Program-made: the position numbers and the translations under genes
Notes under the pieces: model-generated
What the model saw: only the letters and a program-made list of their open reading frames with translations
What the model was told of the DNA's origin: nothing
The model's database searches: none
Shown: positions 8,066-18,700 of the stretch, piece after piece
How the letters are laid out: each line of letters opens with the position of its first letter
Position numbering within the stretch: position 1 is the stretch's first letter
Assembly: GCF_000021745.1 (NCBI RefSeq)
Contig: NC_011666.1
Location: 1,116,001 to 1,180,000, forward strand
Direction of reading: 5' to 3'
DNA from: Methylocella silvestris BL2
GTDB lineage: Bacteria; Pseudomonadota; Alphaproteobacteria; Rhizobiales; Beijerinckiaceae
Length of the DNA stretch: 64,000 bases

Positions 8066-9283
8066 CTAATTCGGACGCGCCGAATCGACCGTGTCATTGG
8101 CCACGTCGCCAAGATGCTTCAGCTGATCGTCAAACGTCCGCCGCGAGTTCGGATCGACGATCGCCAGCGGCGCGCTGACGGCGACGCCCGCGACGCCGCC
8201 AACCGTCTGGCCGACGCCCATGGCGAAGCCGCCGACGCGCTCGCCAAGGCTCGTCTCGCCGCCAAGGCTCTGGCCGGCGATCAGCCGCTTGCCGAGAAGC
8301 TGCACGATCTCCGGATTCTCGGCGAATTTCGAATGGTTGAGCGAGCCCGGACGCGAGAGATCGGTGAGGTCGATCACGTCGACGCCCGCGCGTTCAAGCT
8401 CCGACCGGAACGGCTCGGCCAGCGGATCGATCAATCCCAGCCGGTCGACGTCGCCGGCGAGGCGGCGCGAGGCCCGCAGAGCCGCATCGTCCCGCGAGCT
8501 GAACACCGTCAGCCGCGGACGCGGTTTGCTGATCTCCGCCCATTGCGCGGCGAAGACGTCGATGTCAAGATCGGGCGATGCGAGGATCACATTGCGGATC
8601 TTCGGCAACACGCGGCCGTCGCGGATCGACATCTGGCGCAGCGATTCCATCACCAGCCAGGAGCCCATCGAATGGGCCATGACCGTGACCTCGCCGACCG
8701 AGGGGTCCGTCGCGATGCGGCGCAGCGTTTCCTCCAGCGCATCGCGCGAGGCGTTGGTGCTTTCCCGGTCGTAGATATATTGAAACAGATTGCCGCGCGA
8801 GGGCCAGGTGAACAACACGGGCGCGGCCTCGGCGCCCGAATCATGCACGATCTGCGCGAGGGAGAAGACGGCTTCCTCGAAGCGCACATTGAAGCCATGC
8901 ACGAAGACGAGCACGCGCCGGTCGCGCGGCAAATTCTGCTTCAGCCAGCCGCGCGCCTCACCGACGCCGGCAAGCGGCGTGACGCGCACCGTGGCGAAAT
9001 CGGTCAGCGGATTGGGCGGCAGGCTCGACGGCCATTGCACCTGTCCAATCTGGCGCCGATCGGCCGGCGGAATGGAGACGGTGATATCGGCAAGAGCGAC
9101 CTTGCTCTCGCGCTCTCCGGTAAACAAAATCGCCGGATTCTTGGCCGGCGCCCGGGTCGTCGCGACGAGGAGATCGACAAGGGACGCATTCGGGACGCTG
9201 ACCCCGATCGGCTCCATGACGCCCTGCGGACGGCCGCAGGCGGCAAGCGCGACGCAAAGCAGCGCAACGAACGCAATACGCAT
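8066..9283 (-). CDS. Alpha/beta hydrolase lipoprotein, DUF900 family
   Basis: A 405-residue predicted lipoprotein. The start at 9283 (MRIAFVALLCVALAACG) gives a signal peptide ending in a lipobox with Cys16; a longer upstream frame is not needed. The DUF900 esterase/lipase-like core shows an FVHGFN motif (about residue 128) and the nucleophile elbow AHSMGSW with Ser205, then an acid strand in SPDLDIDVF. A C-terminal glycine-rich segment (about 340-385) may be membrane-associated. It is paralogous to the protein at 48268-49515. The substrate is unknown. Confidence 0.8.
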   Translation of the reverse strand: MRIAFVALLCVALAACGRPQGVMEPIGVSVPNASLVDLLVATTRAPAKNPAILFTGERESKVALADITVSIPPADRRQIGQVQWPSSLPPNPLTDFATVRVTPLAGVGEARGWLKQNLPRDRRVLVFVHGFNVRFEEAVFSLAQIVHDSGAEAAPVLFTWPSRGNLFQYIYDRESTNASRDALEETLRRIATDPSVGEVTVMAHSMGSWLVMESLRQMSIRDGRVLPKIRNVILASPDLDIDVFAAQWAEISKPRPRLTVFSSRDDAALRASRRLAGDVDRLGLIDPLAEPFRSELERAGVDVIDLTDLSRPGSLNHSKFAENPEIVQLLGKRLIAGQSLGGETSLGERVGGFAMGVGQTVGGVAGVAVSAPLAIVDPNSRRTFDDQLKHLGDVANDTVDSARPN

Positions 9284-9432
9284 CAACCCCTCAGGCTTCG
9301 CTCCTATCCGCTCTCGGCTTATAGCTGAAATGTGTTGACGATCAGCCAAGAAGCTCGCCGCCGCCGCCCTGGCCATGCGAAACTTGAAGGCTGCATCGAA
9401 TTTGCAACGCCATCCCCCCAAAAGGCCTCCCC

Positions 9433-10896
9433 ATGCGCGCCCGACTTGTGAAAATTGCAAAGCGCACGGCGCTTGTGCTGGCCGCCGTTGCGGCGACGCT
9501 GCTCGGCGTGCGGATTTATGACGTCCAGCGCGGGCCGGCGCTCAAACTCTGGCACACCCACGCGCCGCAGGAGATGGACGGCGGGGCGCTCGACCGCGCC
9601 GACTGGGCGAAATATCTGAAGGCGGAAGACAAAATCTTCGCCGACGTGCGCCGGGAAGTGACCGACAAGCTCGATCCGCAGGACGATATTCCGGTCAACC
9701 GCTATTTCGACGGCAGCCCCGTCTATCCGGGGCGCTTCGCGCAGGATTGGAACAGATCCTATGAACTCGAGCCGGACGGGGCGCCGGCCGGCGCCGTCGT
9801 GCTGCTGCATGGGCTGACCGACTCGCCCTACAGTCTGCGCCACATCGCGCGGGCCTATCGCGATCACGGCTATGTCGCGGTGGCGATCCGTCTTCCCGCT
9901 CATGGCACCGTTCCGGGGGCGCTCGCCGACATCGAATGGCAAGACTGGCTGGCGGCGACGCGCCTCGCCGTCCGGGAGGCGCGCGCGCGCATCGGTCCCT
10001 CGCTTCCCCTTCATATTGTTGGATTTTCCAACGGCGGCGCGCTCGCGCTGAAATACGCCCTCGACGCCATCGAGGATCCCAGGCTGACGCGGCCCGACCG
10101 GTTGGTGCTGATCTCGCCGATGGTCGGCATTACCCGCTTTGCCCGCTTCGCCGGGCTCGCCGGACTTCCGGCCATTCTACCGGCCTTCGCCAAAGCGGCG
10201 TGGCTCGGAATCGTGCCCGAATTCAATCCATTCAAATACAATTCATTTCCGGTGAACGGCGCGCGCCAATCCTATTTGCTGACGCAGGCGCTGCAGCAGG
10301 AAATCTCGCGTCTCGCCAATAGGGGGCGCCTCGACGCCCTCGCGCCGATCCTGACCTTTCAATCGGTAATCGACTTTACCGTCTCGACGCGCGCGATCAT
10401 CACATCCCTTTACGCGCAGCTGCCACAGGGCGGTCATGAGCTCGTGCTGTTCGATCTGAACCGCAGCGCCAAATTCGGGCAGTTGCTTCGGCTCGCCTCC
10501 GACAATGCGCTACAGCGCGTGATGCCGCCGGCGCCGCGCCGTTTCAGGACGGCTGTCATAACAAACGCCAATTCCAATACCAGCGAAGTCGTCGAGCAGG
10601 CGACAGAAGCCGGCGCGACGAATGAACAAACTCGTCCGCTCGGCCTTTCTTTCCCGCCCGGCGTGTTCTCGCTCTCGCATGTCGCGCTGCCGTTTCCGCT
10701 GACGGATTCGCTCTATGGACTGCAGCCGGACCTGAACGAGGATTTTGGCGTCAATCTCGGCGCGATCGCGCCGCGCGGCGAGCGGGGCGCGCTGATCGTC
10801 AGCCTCGACTCGCTCCTGCGCATGTCGTCGAACCCGTTCTTCCCCTATGTTCTGGAGCGCATCGCGGAGCGCCTTGGACCGCGACGCGTCCAATAG
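9433..10896 (+). CDS. Alpha/beta hydrolase, membrane-anchored
   Basis: A 487-residue protein with an N-terminal hydrophobic anchor (about residues 11-27). The alpha/beta hydrolase core contains VVLLHGLTDSPYS and the nucleophile elbow GFSNGG with Ser199. The long C-terminal part includes a late FPLTDSLYG segment. The fold suggests a carboxylesterase or lysophospholipase acting in the periplasm. The gene is divergent from the DUF900 lipoprotein, with about 150 bases between. Confidence 0.75.
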   Translation: MRARLVKIAKRTALVLAAVAATLLGVRIYDVQRGPALKLWHTHAPQEMDGGALDRADWAKYLKAEDKIFADVRREVTDKLDPQDDIPVNRYFDGSPVYPGRFAQDWNRSYELEPDGAPAGAVVLLHGLTDSPYSLRHIARAYRDHGYVAVAIRLPAHGTVPGALADIEWQDWLAATRLAVREARARIGPSLPLHIVGFSNGGALALKYALDAIEDPRLTRPDRLVLISPMVGITRFARFAGLAGLPAILPAFAKAAWLGIVPEFNPFKYNSFPVNGARQSYLLTQALQQEISRLANRGRLDALAPILTFQSVIDFTVSTRAIITSLYAQLPQGGHELVLFDLNRSAKFGQLLRLASDNALQRVMPPAPRRFRTAVITNANSNTSEVVEQATEAGATNEQTRPLGLSFPPGVFSLSHVALPFPLTDSLYGLQPDLNEDFGVNLGAIAPRGERGALIVSLDSLLRMSSNPFFPYVLERIAERLGPRRVQ

Positions 10897-10999
10897 CTCA
10901 TCAACAGGAGAAGCGAACGGCAGTGCGAGCGGAGACGATCGCCTCCGCTCCTTTGCGCATCGATCTTGACGGCTGCGCCCGGAAGGACGCCGCCAGGAC

Positions 11000-11563
11000 T
11001 TAAGACGCAGCGCCGCTTGGCGTGGCGCCCGATGGCGCCGGGGCGGGCTCGCTCGGCGCCTGGGCGCCCCCGCTGGCGATGTGGCCGGCGAGCGCGTTGC
11101 GAAGGGCCTGCTCCTTGGTCTCGTCGAGCGAGGTCTTCAGGACCACGCCGCCATAGCCCTGGATCGCGGCGACCACCTTGTCCGTGGTCATGCTCTCGAT
11201 CAGAATAAACAGCGCAGCGTTGCCGGGCTGGATGCTTTCGGCGAGCTGCTTCATAAAATTATCATTGATGCCGACGTCGGTGAGAGCGCCGCCGAGCGCG
11301 CCGCTCGCCGCGCCGATCGCCGCGCCAAGCAGCGGGTTGAGGAAGAGCACGCCGACGAGCAGACCCCAAAAACTGCCGGAGACGGCGCCGGCGGCAGTGG
11401 TGTTGATCACCTGATGCAGCTTGATCTGGCCATCCTCGGATTTGGTGGCGATCACAGCGTCCCCAAGCTTGATCAGATACTCTTTTTGGAGCTCGAAGAG
11501 CTCCTTGCGCACCTGCTCGGCCTTTTCTTCTGTCGGATAGACAATGACGACGAGATCAGACAT
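11000..11563 (-). CDS. DUF1269 membrane protein
   Basis: A 187-residue protein starting at 11563 (MSDLVVIVYPTEEKAEQV), with a ferredoxin-like N-terminal domain. The glycine/alanine-rich hydrophobic segment at about residues 58-92 (GSFWGLLVGVLFLNPLLG) is typical of DUF1269, which is often annotated as a DUF1269-containing membrane protein. The C-terminal 30 residues are low-complexity, rich in Ala, Pro and Ser. Function unknown. It is divergent from the AI-2E-type permease, separated by 110 bases. Confidence 0.78.
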   Translation of the reverse strand: MSDLVVIVYPTEEKAEQVRKELFELQKEYLIKLGDAVIATKSEDGQIKLHQVINTTAAGAVSGSFWGLLVGVLFLNPLLGAAIGAASGALGGALTDVGINDNFMKQLAESIQPGNAALFILIESMTTDKVVAAIQGYGGVVLKTSLDETKEQALRNALAGHIASGGAQAPSEPAPAPSGATPSGAAS

Positions 11564-11673
11564 GAAATTCTTCCCATTTGCGCCTGCCCCGGCGCGGAGC
11601 GGCACCATGCGCCGCGATGCCCCGATTTTCAAGACGGCGCGGCGTCAAACAGCCGAAGGAGCCTGTTGACAGC

Positions 11674-12711
11674 ATGGACAGCAGCGTCACGCGCATCGCC
11701 TCGGCGATGATCATCGCTTTTCTCGTCGTCGGCGCGTTATATTTCGCCGATGCAGTGTTCGAGCCCGTCGCGTTCGCGCTGTTCGCCATCGCCGTCGTCT
11801 GGCCCTTGCAGAAAGCGCTCGAGACAAGGCTGCCGCGTGGGCTGGCGCTGATCGCGACCGTTCTCGTGACCCTCATCGTCGTCGTCAAGCTGACGTCAAT
11901 GGTCGCCTGGGGCGGCGGCCAGATCGGGCAATGGCTCAGCGCCAACTTCGATCGTTTTCAGGCGCTGTATTTCGCCTGGGCGAAATGGCTCGAGCAACAT
12001 GACATCTTCATCGCGACCGTCGTCGCCGAGCGCTTCAACGTGCTCTGGCTGCTGCGGCTGTTTCAGACCGTCGCCTTGCGGCTCAACAGCCTGATCGGCT
12101 TCTCGCTGCTGATCTTCATCTTTCTGGCGATGGGCCTTTTGGAGGCCGAGGCGTTTTCGAAAAATCTGCGCACGGTCGGCGGCGAGGCCGGCGAAAGGCT
12201 GATTGCGGCGGGAGCCGCCACCGCCCGCAAATTTCGCCGCTATATGCTCGTGCGCACGGTCGCCAGCATTCTCACCGGCCTGATCGTCTGGGGGTTCGCG
12301 ACGTTAGTCGGCCTCGAGCTCGCGGCCGCCTGGGGCGTCATATCCTTCGCGCTGAACTACATTCCCTTCATCGGGCCGCTGATTGCGACCGTGCTGCCGG
12401 CGCTGTTCGGCTTCGCGCAAACGGGATCCTGGGAGACAGGGCTTTTGATCCTCGCCGTATTGACCCTGGTGCAGTTCCTGATCGGCAGCTATTTCGAGCC
12501 CTTGTTTACGGCGAAGACGCTGTCGATCTCGCCCTTCGCCGTCGTCTTCGCGGTGTTTTTCTGGGGATTTATCTGGGGCTTGCCGGGCACTTTCATCGGC
12601 GTTCCGATCCTGATCGCCTGCGTTACCGTCTGCGAGCAATTTCCAGCGAGCCGCTGGCTCGCTATTCTGTTGTCCGGCAAAGCTGAAGATCGAAAGCCGC
12701 CCGTCGGATGA
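11674..12711 (+). CDS. AI-2E family transporter (PerM-like)
   Basis: A 345-residue polytopic membrane protein of the AI-2E/PerM family, with paired helices at the N-terminus, a central amphipathic region, and the diagnostic ALNYIPFIGPLIATVLPALFG segment followed by two or three helices. The start at 11674 has a GAAGGAG ribosome site at 11655-11661. Members export varied substrates; the AI-2 label comes from one member and should not be read as the substrate here. Confidence 0.85.
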   Translation: MDSSVTRIASAMIIAFLVVGALYFADAVFEPVAFALFAIAVVWPLQKALETRLPRGLALIATVLVTLIVVVKLTSMVAWGGGQIGQWLSANFDRFQALYFAWAKWLEQHDIFIATVVAERFNVLWLLRLFQTVALRLNSLIGFSLLIFIFLAMGLLEAEAFSKNLRTVGGEAGERLIAAGAATARKFRRYMLVRTVASILTGLIVWGFATLVGLELAAAWGVISFALNYIPFIGPLIATVLPALFGFAQTGSWETGLLILAVLTLVQFLIGSYFEPLFTAKTLSISPFAVVFAVFFWGFIWGLPGTFIGVPILIACVTVCEQFPASRWLAILLSGKAEDRKPPVG

Positions 12712-12850
12712 GGTTGCGGCTGCTCGGGCGCGGTCCCCTGGCTGGCGCGCCGTGAGCTTCGGGCGCGGCCCGATTGCGCGTGACGCTGCGGCAAAGCTCG
12801 CCTAAAAGCCTAAGCAGCGCGGCATTGCCCAACCCCAAGGCGTCATCGCG

Positions 12851-13891
12851 ATGGAACCAGCAACCAGTACAATCGAGCGCGACCCGATCCTTGTCGATCT
12901 CGCCCTTCAGGGCGGCGGCTCGCACGGCGCCTTCACCTGGGGCGTCCTCGACCGCCTGCTCGAAGAGCCCTGGCTCGAAATCGACGGCATCTCCGGCACC
13001 TCGGCCGGCGCGATGAACGCCGCCGTTCTGGTGGACGGACACGCCAAGGGCGGCGCGCCGGCCGCGCGCGAGGCGCTGGATTCATTCTGGCGCGCAGTCG
13101 CGGAAGCCGCGCGCTTCAGCCCGCTGCGGCGCGGCCCGATCGACGTGCTGCTAGGACGCTGGACGATGGAGTTTTCGCCCTTTTATGCCGGCGCCGAACT
13201 CATGTCGCGCATGTTTTCGCCCTACACTTTAAATCCCCAAGGGGCCAATCCGCTGCGCGACATCCTGGCCAAGGTGATCGATTTCGAGCGGCTCGCGCAT
13301 TCGCCGATCAATCTTTTCGTCACCGCCACCAATGTGCGGACCGGGCGCGGCAAGGTTTTCAAAAATACCGCCATCACGCCGGACGTCCTGCTGGCATCGG
13401 CCTGCCTTCCAACCATGTTTCAGGCGATCGAGATCGACGGCGAATTTTACTGGGACGGCGGCTATTCCGGCAATCCGACGATCACGCCGCTGATCCGCGA
13501 ATGTAAATCGCAGGATACGATCCTCGTGCCCATCAACCCGGTCGAGCGCGAAGGCGTTCCGCGCACGACCACCGAGATCATGAACCGTCTGAACGAGGTG
13601 TCCTTCAACGCCGTCACGTTGAAGGAATTGCGCATGATGGCCCTCTTGCGGCGCGTCGCCGATCCGGGAAACAGCGAAGGCGCGCTGTGGGCCAATATGC
13701 GCGTCCATATGGTCAAAAACGATATTATGACCAAGCTCGGCGCCTCCTCGAAACTCAATGCGGAATGGGCGTTTTTATCGCTTCTGCGCGACGAGGGACG
13801 CAAGGCCGCGCAGATCTTTCTCGACGAGCACGCCATGGATCTCGGCAGCCGGTCGAGCATGGATCTCGACGCGCTGCTGGAAGGCGTCTGA
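12851..13891 (+). CDS. Patatin-like phospholipase
   Basis: A 346-residue patatin-family protein with the oxyanion loop LQGGGSHGAFTWG (about 19-31), the nucleophile motif GTSAG with Ser51, and the catalytic aspartate in YWDGGYSGNP (about residue 200). There is no signal peptide, so it is probably cytosolic. Related proteins in alphaproteobacteria are uncharacterised lipid acyl hydrolases. It is transcribed alone. Confidence 0.88.
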   Translation: MEPATSTIERDPILVDLALQGGGSHGAFTWGVLDRLLEEPWLEIDGISGTSAGAMNAAVLVDGHAKGGAPAAREALDSFWRAVAEAARFSPLRRGPIDVLLGRWTMEFSPFYAGAELMSRMFSPYTLNPQGANPLRDILAKVIDFERLAHSPINLFVTATNVRTGRGKVFKNTAITPDVLLASACLPTMFQAIEIDGEFYWDGGYSGNPTITPLIRECKSQDTILVPINPVEREGVPRTTTEIMNRLNEVSFNAVTLKELRMMALLRRVADPGNSEGALWANMRVHMVKNDIMTKLGASSKLNAEWAFLSLLRDEGRKAAQIFLDEHAMDLGSRSSMDLDALLEGV

Positions 13892-14136
13892 GGCGGGCTC
13901 TTTCGGCATTCCAGTACCCCTCGCACTCGATTTTTCGTCTGCTGGTGAGGAGCGAGAATTTCGTTTCATCGCCGCGGTCATCGAGGAAGGCTCTCCGCAT
14001 TGCCTTCGACGTAATGATGATTATCGAATGAAATCAATCGTCACACAATAATCATTGCAAAAACCGGCGAGTGGCGTAAGTCTGGCGTCCCCGGGGCCGC
14101 CAGTAAAGGTAGGCGCGTAGGGACCAGAGGAAAAGA

Positions 14137-15486
14137 ATGGACGCCCACCATCAGAAAGGCGAAGCGTCCGCGCGATGGATTTGCCCCATCATGTCGTTGC
14201 TCTTTGCCGTCGCCGCCATCGTTGCGATTTCCATCGGCGCCGCAAAAGCAGAATCGACGAAATTCCGGTTCAACGATCTCAACACAACAATTTTCGGCCC
14301 CGCCTACGCCGATATTCTGCTGAGGGGCGAGAATTTCCTGACCTGCAAGCCGCCTGTGGGCCGTGCCTTTTCCTATGCCTTGTGCTTCTTCTCAGGCCCC
14401 ATGATCGGCTCGTCCGGCAATCCGCCGCTCCCTTGCAAACTGGCGAAAGACGGCAAGACGGCCGACTGCACATGCTACGGCCTCACCACCGAGCAATATC
14501 CGCCGATGGTGCCCTATTTCATTGACATCAACGCCATCCTCAATCTCGATCTCTATTTGTCGACCGTCTCGGTCTGCGGCCATGACGGCGCCAACTGCAA
14601 CCCGCGCGAGTTCATTCAAAACCAGACGCTATGGAACAGCGCGCCGGCCTGTACGGCCGCCAACAACAATGTGGTGATCCCGACCGCGCAGCTGATCTCG
14701 GTTTATACGCCCGTCAAGAACGCCGACTATGGCGGCGGGACGACGACCTGCAGCGCGGGCAAATATGCCGGATGCATGACAGCGCCCTGTTACGAGACCG
14801 GGAAAACCGATGGCGCGGGCAACAAGCTCGTCACCTGCAAATGCCCCGTCTACGACGGCCCGTTCGAGCTCGGCCAGGCCAACAGGCCGTGCGACGCCAA
14901 CGTCCTGACGCCCTGGTCCGCAAAGGACAAGGGACCCTATATATGGTCGGCCTCGCATAATCCGGCCCTCAACCCCGATCCCCCGGTCGACGGCTGTCTC
15001 GCCGACGCGCCGGGCGACAAGGGCTGTCCGCTCTATTCGGCAAGCGTCGAATATCCGGTCGGCAAGGGAAGCGCGATGTGCAAGGCCGTCTGTGAAAGCT
15101 ACAAGACGGGCGTCCGCGCGGGCACCGCGACCTTGTGGTCAAAGGGCCTTCAGGTCGCCTATAGTTGTGACGCCGCGCTCTGCACGACATTGGGAATCGG
15201 TCAAACCGGCGCCTCCACCGCCAATCCGGCGCAGAAAGCGACGCTCCTGAAAAAGGCGTGCGGCAATCTCGCGCAACAGAGCGGGCTTGAAGCGATCATG
15301 GCCCTCGAGCAAATCAACAAATGCAGCTGCTGCGCCAGCCAGGTCTGCGGATGCGCCAATGCGGGCACGGACATCGACGCCGCCACGCAGGCCGAAATCG
15401 CGAGGCTGAACGCCGAACAGGAGCGGCTGTCGATCACGCCGCAGTGTCAGATCAACGATACTTTGTGCGGCGCGCAGAAGCGGTAG
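14137..15486 (+). CDS. Secreted cysteine-rich protein of unknown function (449 aa)
   Basis: A 449-residue protein with an N-terminal hydrophobic export segment (about residues 19-37) and cleavage near AKAES. I count about 28 cysteines in the mature part, many in close pairs, including a C-terminal cluster KCSCCASQVCGCA and TCKCP/DCTCYG motifs. Tandem repeats are not obvious. I recognise no family. Cysteine pairing implies disulfides in the periplasm or outside, or metal binding at the CSCC cluster. The leader contains a hairpin at 14082-14103 (CTGGCG/CGCCAG). RBS AGGAAAAG precedes the start. Confidence 0.7.
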   Translation: MDAHHQKGEASARWICPIMSLLFAVAAIVAISIGAAKAESTKFRFNDLNTTIFGPAYADILLRGENFLTCKPPVGRAFSYALCFFSGPMIGSSGNPPLPCKLAKDGKTADCTCYGLTTEQYPPMVPYFIDINAILNLDLYLSTVSVCGHDGANCNPREFIQNQTLWNSAPACTAANNNVVIPTAQLISVYTPVKNADYGGGTTTCSAGKYAGCMTAPCYETGKTDGAGNKLVTCKCPVYDGPFELGQANRPCDANVLTPWSAKDKGPYIWSASHNPALNPDPPVDGCLADAPGDKGCPLYSASVEYPVGKGSAMCKAVCESYKTGVRAGTATLWSKGLQVAYSCDAALCTTLGIGQTGASTANPAQKATLLKKACGNLAQQSGLEAIMALEQINKCSCCASQVCGCANAGTDIDAATQAEIARLNAEQERLSITPQCQINDTLCGAQKR

Positions 15487-15786
15487 GCGCGTGAGCTCGC
15501 GGCGCGGCGATCCGAATTCGCCTCATGCCGAGGGCGCAACAGCTTCGTCCGAGTCGGGCATTTTTTTGAGCGCTCGGCTCGGCGCGGCGCTCTTAACTGT
15601 AAATAAGCGGCGCCCACACTCTCGCGTGGCGGCCCGCGCCGCGAATGGTCCGATACGACGTCGAATCGCGACGCCGGATTGAGCCGGCGCATGCGGTAGC
15701 TTTCTGGATTTGGCGGGCGTGCGATTTTGGACTAACGACAATCCAAATTGACCGTTGTTGATTGTTCCTTCGCCCCGGCGCGGCGG
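15487..15786. other. Intergenic region, no supported gene
   Basis: Three hundred bases lie between the 3' ends of the cysteine-rich gene and the RND pump gene, which converge. Short frames here have no recognisable product. I see no clear terminator; one GC-rich, T-containing stretch lies near 15560-15590. Confidence 0.5.
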
Positions 15787-18700
15787 TTAGGCAGCGACCG
15801 GCTCCTTCGCTGCGGCCGTCTCCTTCGCGCCATACAGCGTGATGTAGAACACCGGCAACACAAGCAGCGTCAGCATCGTCGCGACGAACAACCCGCCCAT
15901 GATGGCGAAGGCCATCGGCCCCCAAAACACCGTCGGCGCGATCGGGATCATGCCGAGCACGGTCGAGATCGCCGTCAGCATGATCGGCCGGAAGCGCGAT
16001 AGCGCCGCCTCGATGACGGCGTTCCAGATGTCGCGGCCCTGCGCCCGTTCCGTCTCGATCTGATCGATCAGAATGACCGCATTGCGGGCGATCATGCCGA
16101 CCAGCGCCAGAATGCCGAGGATTGCGACGAAGCCGAGCGGCCGATTCGCCGCAAACAGGGCGAAGACAATGCCGATCAGGCCGAAAGGCACGATCGCAAC
16201 GACAAGGAACATCCGCCCAAAACTCTGCAGCTGCATCATCAGGAAAAAGAGCATCAGGATCGCCGCCACAGGCAGCATAGCGAAGACCGAGGCCTGCGAG
16301 GCAACGCTTTCCTCGACCGTGCCGCCGGTCGTGATTTGATATTGATCGGGCAGGCTTGCGCGAAGCTTGTCGATCGCCGGCGCCAGCGCATGTACGGCCG
16401 TCTCGGGCAAGACGCCTTTGGCGGTTTCGGCTTGCACCGTCAGGGTCGGCGTGCGGTCGCGCCGCCACAGAAGCGGCAGTTCCTGTTCGAAATCGAAGCT
16501 CGCGACCTGGCTCAGCGGCACGGTGCGCCCGCCCGCGACCGGCAGTTGCATGGAGCGCAGCGTGGAGAGCGAAATCCGCTGTTCGTCGGTCGCTCTTGCA
16601 ACGACATTGACGAGATAGATGTCGTCGCGCACCTGCGTGATCGGCAGGCCCGTCATCACCGCGTTGAGCGACGTCGCCAGCGCCTGCGAACTGAGGCCGA
16701 GAAGACGCGCCTGATCCTGATCGATCTTGATGCGAACCTTCCGCGCGGGCTCCATCCAGTCGAAATTGACGTCGCGCACTGTCGCATTGCCGCCCATGAC
16801 TTCGGCGAGTTTCAGCGCGATCTCGCGCACCTTGCCCGTGTCGGGCCCGCTGACCCGATATTGCACCGGCCAGCCGACCGGCGGCCCGAGCTCGAGCGGC
16901 GACACGCGGGCGACGACGGTCGGCAACTGTTCGGCCAGCTCTTTTTCAAGCTTCGCCTGCAGGCGTTCGCGCGCGGCGACGTCCTTGGCGACGACCACCG
17001 CCTGCGAGAAGAAATCATTGGCCAGTTGCACATTCAGCGGAAGATAGAAGCGGATCGCGCCGCGGCCGACATAGGTGCTCCAGCTCGCAACGTCCGGATC
17101 CTCTTTCAGCATAGCGTCGAGCTTCGCCGAGGCTGCTTCGCTTGCGTAGATCGAGGCGTTCTGCGGCAAGGTTAGATCGACGACGAGCTCCGGCCGGTCG
17201 GACGCCGGAAAGAACTGCCGCGGCACATGCGGAAGCACGATCAAGGCCGCGACGAGACAGCCGAGCGCCGCGGCGATCGAGATCCAGCGCATCCGCATCA
17301 TGCCGACAAGCACCGAGCGGAACAGCCGCAGCACGATGTTGGGCTTCTCCGGCGCGGCCCCCGCCGGGGGCGCCTTCAAGAGCCAGACGCCAAGCAGCGG
17401 CGCAAACAGCACGGCGACGAACCAGGAGACGATCAGGGCGATCGCCACCACGGCGAAAATCGAGAACGTATATTCGCCGGCGGCGCTGCGCGCGAAGCCG
17501 ATCGGCACGAAGCCGGCGATGGTGACGAAAGTGCCAGTCAGCATCGGGAAGGCCAGCGTCTTATAGGCGAAGCTTGCCGCCTTCTCCTTGTCGTCGCCGA
17601 GCGCGAGCCGCGTCGTCATGGCGTCGATCGTCGTCATGGCGTCGTCGACGAGAAGGCTCAGCGAAATGATCAGCGCGCCAAGCGAGATGCGCTGCAAATC
17701 GATGTCCAGAAACTCCATGATCGGGAAGACGATAGCGATCGTCAGGGGGATCGTCAGGGCGACGATCGCGCCGGGCCGCAGGCCAAGGCTGACCACGCTG
17801 ATCGCCATGATGATGGCGACGGCCTGCCAGAGCGATTCCATGAATTCGCCGATCGCCGTCGTCACCACCTGCGGCTGATCGGACACCAGCGCCGGCTCGA
17901 CGCCGAGCGGCAGTTCGGCCACCGCTTTGTCAAGTTCGCTGCGGATGTTGGCGCCAAGCGCGAGGATGTCGCCGCCGTCGCGCATGGCGATGGCGAGCCC
18001 GATCGCCGGCTTGCCGTCGACCCGGAACAACGGCTGCGGCGGATCGGAATAGCCGCGCCGAACCTCGGCGATATCGCGCAGCCGGATCAGCCGCCCGTTC
18101 GACAGGAAATTGACGTTGAGAATATCGTCCTCGGACCGGAACGCTCCGGAGACGCGCAGCGAGAGCTTCTCGTCGCCCGTCTGGATCGATCCCGCCGGAC
18201 TCACCGCATTTTGCGCTTGCAGCGCCGCGATCAGCGCGGCGCGGTCAATGCCAAGCCCGGCCAGTTTCTGAGTTGAGAATTCAACAAAAATCTGCTCGTC
18301 CTGCGCCCCGATGATCTCGATCTTCGAGACGTCGTTGACGTGGAGCAGCTTGGAGCGGACGTCCTCGACATAGTCGCGCAATTCGCGATGGCTGAAGCCA
18401 TCGGCGGTGAAGCCGTAAATGATGCCGAACGTGTCGCCGAAATCATCGTTGAAGCCGGGTCCGACCACACCCTGCGGCAGCGTGTGGCGGATGTCGCCGA
18501 TGTTCTTGCGCACCTGATACCAGATGTCCGGCACCTCCTTCGCCGTCGTGCTGCCTTTCAGCGTGACGAAGATGGTGGTGAGGCCCGGCGTCGTATAGCT
18601 GCGCAGAAAGTCGAGGCCCCGCGTCTCCTGCAGCTTGCGTTCGATCCGCTCGGTGACCTGCTTGACCGTATCGTCGAGCGTCGCGCCGGGCCAGGAGGCC

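Noticed and set aside
8114-9328. Plus-strand frame opposite the DUF900 hydrolase
   Set aside because: Arg/Asp/His-rich shadow with no domain; the opposite strand has a lipobox and hydrolase motifs.
14040-14136. Leader of the cysteine-rich gene as a cyclic-di-GMP or other known riboswitch
   Set aside because: There is a hairpin and a GGTAGG-like stretch, but the conserved core sequences of the known classes are missing.
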